In this document: positions 60,932 through 64,000 of the stretch, in pieces
Layout: every line of letters starts with the position of its first letter
Position numbering within the stretch: the first letter of the stretch is position 1
Assembly (NCBI RefSeq): GCF_026262505.1
Contig: NC_067203.1
Span: 6,696,001-6,760,000 of the forward strand
Direction: 5' to 3'
DNA from: Trichomonas vaginalis G3
Lineage: Eukaryota; Parabasalia; Trichomonadida; Trichomonadidae
DNA length: 64,000 bases
The notes under the pieces: generated by a model
Databases searched by the model: none
Seen by the model: the letters and a program-made list of their open reading frames with translations, nothing else
Told to the model about the DNA's origin: nothing
Made by a program: the position numbers and the translations under genes

Positions 60932-61792
60932 CTAGTTAAAATATATTATTGTTTGTTTAGTATTAAATTTGATTATTTTATTATCAAGATAATTAAATTT
61001 TGACTAAGATATTTTAATAATAAACTCAATTTCCTTGGAATTTCTTATTCAATAATATATTTTCTTATTTTCATGTTGGCAAATCAATTAAACTACAATG
61101 ATATGCGTAAAGAATTGTTTCTCTCGAATAAATTTTTATTCTCTCTTTATCTTCAAATATGTAGACTTATCGCAATTAATTGAGTGGCTTATAGAAATGT
61201 AAGATACTTTAGATAGCGATCATTTGTAGACTTTTTATTTAGAATTATAACAATCAATACCAAAAAAACAGTATTATTAGAATTGTAACGTAAGAACAGA
61301 TTCTCTTAATGTTGTTCCATACGACTATTTATCATTATTTACGAATTGTTGCTAAAACTATTCTGAATTTTTCAAGAATTACATATCGGGAATAATTCAG
61401 AGAGGAATATAATAAGCAATGTATTCCAATCGATTTTTACCCATTTATTCTGATCTACATCAAATTGAGTTTAATTTTATTCCCAAAAAATTTTAAAAAT
61501 TACTAAAATTCATGAAGAAATATGATTTAGAAGTATAAGAATGCAACCTTTTATTTTCAGGAATGTTGAATATAGATTGAGAGTTCAGATAGAAGAGCGA
61601 AAAAAAATTCAATAACAGTATCTGAACATTCAATTTTAGAATCTAAAATAATTTTGAAATATTGTTATACTATAGCAGTATATTAAAAATTGCAAAACCA
61701 TTTCGAAAATTTTATTCAGAGAAGAAATTTTTGATAGAAATTTTGGATGGTATTGAAAATTTGATATTGTGTTAAAATTTATTTATCTCACT
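60932..61792. other. Intergenic region before thioredoxin 1
   Basis: About 860 AT-rich bases. The last 170 (from about 61,640) resemble the sequence ahead of thioredoxin 2, so the promoter region was duplicated with the gene. Nothing else recognised. Confidence 0.5.
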
Positions 61793-61799
61793 TCATTTC
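61793..61799 (+). promoter_or_regulatory. Inr of thioredoxin 1
   Basis: TCATTTC, matching TCAYTWY at all but the sixth position; identical to the Inr of thioredoxin 2, within the shared word CACTTCATTTCTAG. Confidence 0.8.
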
Positions 61800-61804
61800 T
61801 AGTT

Positions 61805-62143
61805 ATGTCCGATCCAATTGTTCACTTCAATGGCACTCACGAAGCTCTCCTCAACAGAATCAAGGAAGCTCCAGGTTTAGTTCTTGTCGATTTCTTTGCA
61901 ACATGGTGTGGTCCATGCCAACGCCTTGGCCAAATCCTCCCATCAATTGCCGAAGCTAACAAAGATGTTACATTCATCAAGGTCGATGTTGATAAGAACG
62001 GCAATGCTGCAGATGCTTACGGAGTCTCTTCAATTCCAGCTCTTTTCTTCGTTAAGAAAGAAGGTAATGAAATCAAGACATTAGATCAGTTTGTTGGTGC
62101 TGATGTTTCTCGCATCAAAGCTGATATTGAAAAGTTCAAATAA
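61805..62143 (+). CDS. trx1: Thioredoxin 1
   Basis: A 112-residue thioredoxin. The active site WCGPC lies at residues 34-38 and the cis-proline SIP has Pro78; the fold ends DADVSRIKADIEKFK-like. The frame is open twelve codons further upstream, but the ATG at 61805 begins MSDPIVHFNG exactly as in the second copy and follows the Inr. It reduces disulfides of peroxiredoxin and other targets with electrons from thioredoxin reductase (19568-20503). High third-position G/C indicates strong expression. The stop overlaps a TAAAAAA poly(A)-type signal. Confidence 0.97.
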   Translation: MSDPIVHFNGTHEALLNRIKEAPGLVLVDFFATWCGPCQRLGQILPSIAEANKDVTFIKVDVDKNGNAADAYGVSSIPALFFVKKEGNEIKTLDQFVGADVSRIKADIEKFK

Positions 62144-62725
62144 AAAAAATACTTTTATTTATTATTTATATATTTATTTTTACCTCAGAATCACTTTCTT
62201 TCATGGCACATTTTCCATATGTTTATACCGCGACAGAAGCATCAATTATTTGCGTATTGAATTTGATATCTTTCAGTAACATATTTGCTTTTAATAAACT
62301 AAATTAAAGATGCATGAAGCAGCAATAATTCTGAATGAAATGATTAAAATCCAGTGATATCCACTATTATGCACGGTCATCAATATATCTGATCTTTTGA
62401 TTATTCGAGTAATTGCATAAATAATTTGAGGAAGTTCTGCTATATATCTCCCATTGTTCAAATTACTATTTTGACTTTAAAACAAAATAATCCCAATAGC
62501 AATTAGTACTCCGATCTATCAACCATCTTGGACATTCTGAGATCATGATTCTGTCTGATGATTCAATTTGGAGAATGAAAATAATTTTGAAATATTGTTT
62601 TATACCAGTGATATATCAATGTTTGTAGTGTCATTTCGAAAAATTTTTCCTGTAGAGAAATTTTTGATTCAAATTTTGGATGGTTTTGAAAAATTGAAAA
62701 ATTTTTAAATTTTAAATACTCCACT
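62144..62725. other. Spacer between the thioredoxin copies
   Basis: About 580 bases. The proximal part is unique; from about 62,570 it matches the region before thioredoxin 1 (ATAATTTTGAAATATTGTT and GAAATTTTTGAT). This is the duplicated upstream block. Confidence 0.5.
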
Positions 62726-62732
62726 TCATTTC
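62726..62732 (+). promoter_or_regulatory. Inr of thioredoxin 2
   Basis: TCATTTC within CCACTTCATTTCTAGAAATG, the same word as ahead of thioredoxin 1; ATG six bases later. Confidence 0.8.
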
Positions 62733-62737
62733 TAGAA

Positions 62738-63076
62738 ATGTCCGATCCAATTGTTCACTTCAATGGCAGTTATGAGGATCTCCTTAATAAGATTAAGGAA
62801 GCTCCGGGCCTTGTTCTTTTAGATTTCTTTGCAACATGGTGTGGCCCATGCCAACGCCTTGGTCAAATCCTCCCATCAATTGCCGAAGCTAACAAGGATG
62901 TTACATTTATCAAAATTGATGTTGATCAGAGCAGTGGACCAGCCGCTTATTGGGAGGTTTCTTCAATTCCAGCTATTTTCTTTGTTAAGAAAGAAGGCAA
63001 CGACATCAAGACACTAGATCATTTTGCTGGTGCTGATGTTTCTCGCATCAAAGGCGATATTGAAAAATTCAAGTAA
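62738..63076 (+). CDS. trx2: Thioredoxin 2
   Basis: A 112-residue tandem copy of thioredoxin 1, identical in length, active site (WCGPC, residues 34-38) and cis-Pro78. Differences cluster near residues 11-18, 61-72 (DVDQSSGPAAYWEV instead of DVDKNGNAADAYGV) and 88-93, on the face beside the active site, so target preference may differ. The pair arose by a direct duplication that included the promoter. Confidence 0.97.
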   Translation: MSDPIVHFNGSYEDLLNKIKEAPGLVLLDFFATWCGPCQRLGQILPSIAEANKDVTFIKIDVDQSSGPAAYWEVSSIPAIFFVKKEGNDIKTLDHFAGADVSRIKGDIEKFK

Positions 63077-63557
63077 ACATTATTCTTTAAGTCTTTTCAT
63101 GGTATTATTGACTTTATTTAAATTTTGATGGCTTATTTCTAATTGTTTGAGTCTCCTAACCAAATTGGAGTCTCTATTCAAATTATCCTTTCGAAAAAAT
63201 TTATAATTTTAGCAATTTTTTCTATTAGAATTATTCAACAATACTTTTTATTTATGTTTTTCAAGGCATTATCTCAAAATCTAATAAAATTTTCAATGCC
63301 AATACGATTTTTAACGATGGAGTCTTTATTCATAAGCAAATTTTAATAAAGGATGATTACTCTCTTTCCCACATAGTATTTTCTGAATTTACGTTTATTT
63401 TCCTCGAATTTTTGGAAAATTTTCAATATCGTGAAATATCACTCCACTTAGTAATTACAACAATACAAAACCATTTCTGCGTTGGTCTTATAGAAAAACG
63501 AATATTTGAATACGAAACTGTTTTTTATTTGTTTTTGTAAAAAAAATCGATACAAAA
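63077..63557. other. Intergenic region before the last kinase
   Basis: 480 AT-rich bases; a 67-codon frame at 63143 looks like chance. No Inr is obvious directly before the kinase start. Confidence 0.35.
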
Positions 63558-64000
63558 ATGGACAAAAAAGAGGTAACTATTGACCCGGCAGCAAGTAGCG
63601 GGGAGCCAAGAATTATCGATAACTTTGAAATCCTTGAAGAAATTGGCGCCGGAGCATTCTCTACTGTCCATATTGCCCGACATATTACAACAGGTGTTTA
63701 CGCCGCAGCGAAAATAGTCGATCTTTCAAGACTCGGACAGCATGAATTCAACGGAATTATGCGTGAAATAAGTGTTTTTATGCAAGTCGAACATCCTAAC
63801 GTATGTTCTTGTTATAGAATGTCGTTGGAAGGAAAAAGTCTAATTTTATTTATTGAATATGCTGTTGGTGGAACACTCTTAAGTTATGTCAATAAAAATT
63901 CTGGTCTTAAGGAGCCAGAAGCGCAAAGAATATTCTTTCAAATTTATTCAGCACTTCGATATCTTCATAACTACTATTTCCTTGTTCATAGAGATTTAAA
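63558..64000 (+). CDS. Protein kinase, cut by the right edge
   Basis: The ATG at 63558 opens a frame running to the window end (about 147 residues). It reads FEILEEIGAGAFSTVHIAR (glycine loop), YAAAKIVDLSRL (catalytic Lys), IMREISVFMQVEHPNVC (alpha-C Glu), LILFIEYAVGGTL (hinge) and ends LVHRDLK, the start of the catalytic loop. This is the N-lobe of a CAMK/SNF1-like Ser/Thr kinase, with a short N-terminal extension (MDKKEVTIDPAASSGEP). The frame is missing from simple ORF calls because no stop lies in the window. A third kinase of this type in 37 kb. Confidence 0.9.
   Translation, partial: MDKKEVTIDPAASSGEPRIIDNFEILEEIGAGAFSTVHIARHITTGVYAAAKIVDLSRLGQHEFNGIMREISVFMQVEHPNVCSCYRMSLEGKSLILFIEYAVGGTLLSYVNKNSGLKEPEAQRIFFQIYSALRYLHNYYFLVHRDL

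Noticed and set aside
63143-63346. 67-codon plus-strand frame after thioredoxin 2
   Set aside because: Hydrophobic, Phe/Ile-rich, without start signal or family.
1-64000. CRISPR arrays, bacterial operons or prophage as source of the fibre and KilA-N genes
   Set aside because: No regularly spaced repeats with spacers, no Shine-Dalgarno pattern, and the region has the Polinton gene set within a trichomonad genome.

Overview
The window looks like nuclear DNA of a trichomonad (Parabasalia; Trichomonas or Tritrichomonas, species not decidable here). It is very AT-rich and the genes are single-exon. Several starts sit just behind the trichomonad initiator TCAYTWY, for example TCATTATG at the PKA regulatory subunit and TCATTTC before both thioredoxins. 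An ankyrin protein with the trichomonad DUF3447-type N-terminus supports this.

Bases 1 to about 16,620 are one Polinton (Maverick) that runs off the left edge. It carries a KilA-N/T5orf172 gene, retrovirus-like integrase, two fibre-like genes (one collagen-like), probable jelly-roll virion genes, an FtsK/HerA-type packaging ATPase, a protein-primed family B DNA polymerase and several small unknown genes. It is a fairly young fossil: most frames are open, but about six to eight breaks lie across integrase, ATPase, polymerase and others. Its genes share an AT-rich start box unlike the host initiator, and a GGTGAA-rich palindrome recurs three times between its genes.

Bases 17,200 to 27,400 hold a type-II-like PKA regulatory subunit, a coiled-coil protein, thioredoxin reductase, a frameshifted GT61-type glycosyltransferase, a probable VPS9-domain protein and a Ser/Thr kinase. 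Bases 27,400 to 33,600 are gene-poor. They contain a second, related kinase, a long hairpin and two inverted copies of a TA-flanked MITE. Two paralogous single-pass membrane proteins with Pro/Gln/Tyr-rich tails follow; the left one is a pseudogene.

Bases 39,600 to 57,700 hold two giant genes, a BEACH-WD40 protein (2715 aa) and a TOR-type PIKK (2152 aa). Between them lie a protein of 20-residue repeats and the ankyrin protein. After TOR come a 1266-bp TA-flanked inverted-repeat element containing a tRNA-like segment, a folliculin/SMCR8-like longin protein, two tandem thioredoxins and the start of another protein kinase.

Functionally the host genes fall into nutrient and cAMP signalling (TOR, SMCR8-like, PKA-R, kinases), vesicle traffic (BEACH, VPS9) and thiol redox (two thioredoxins with their reductase).
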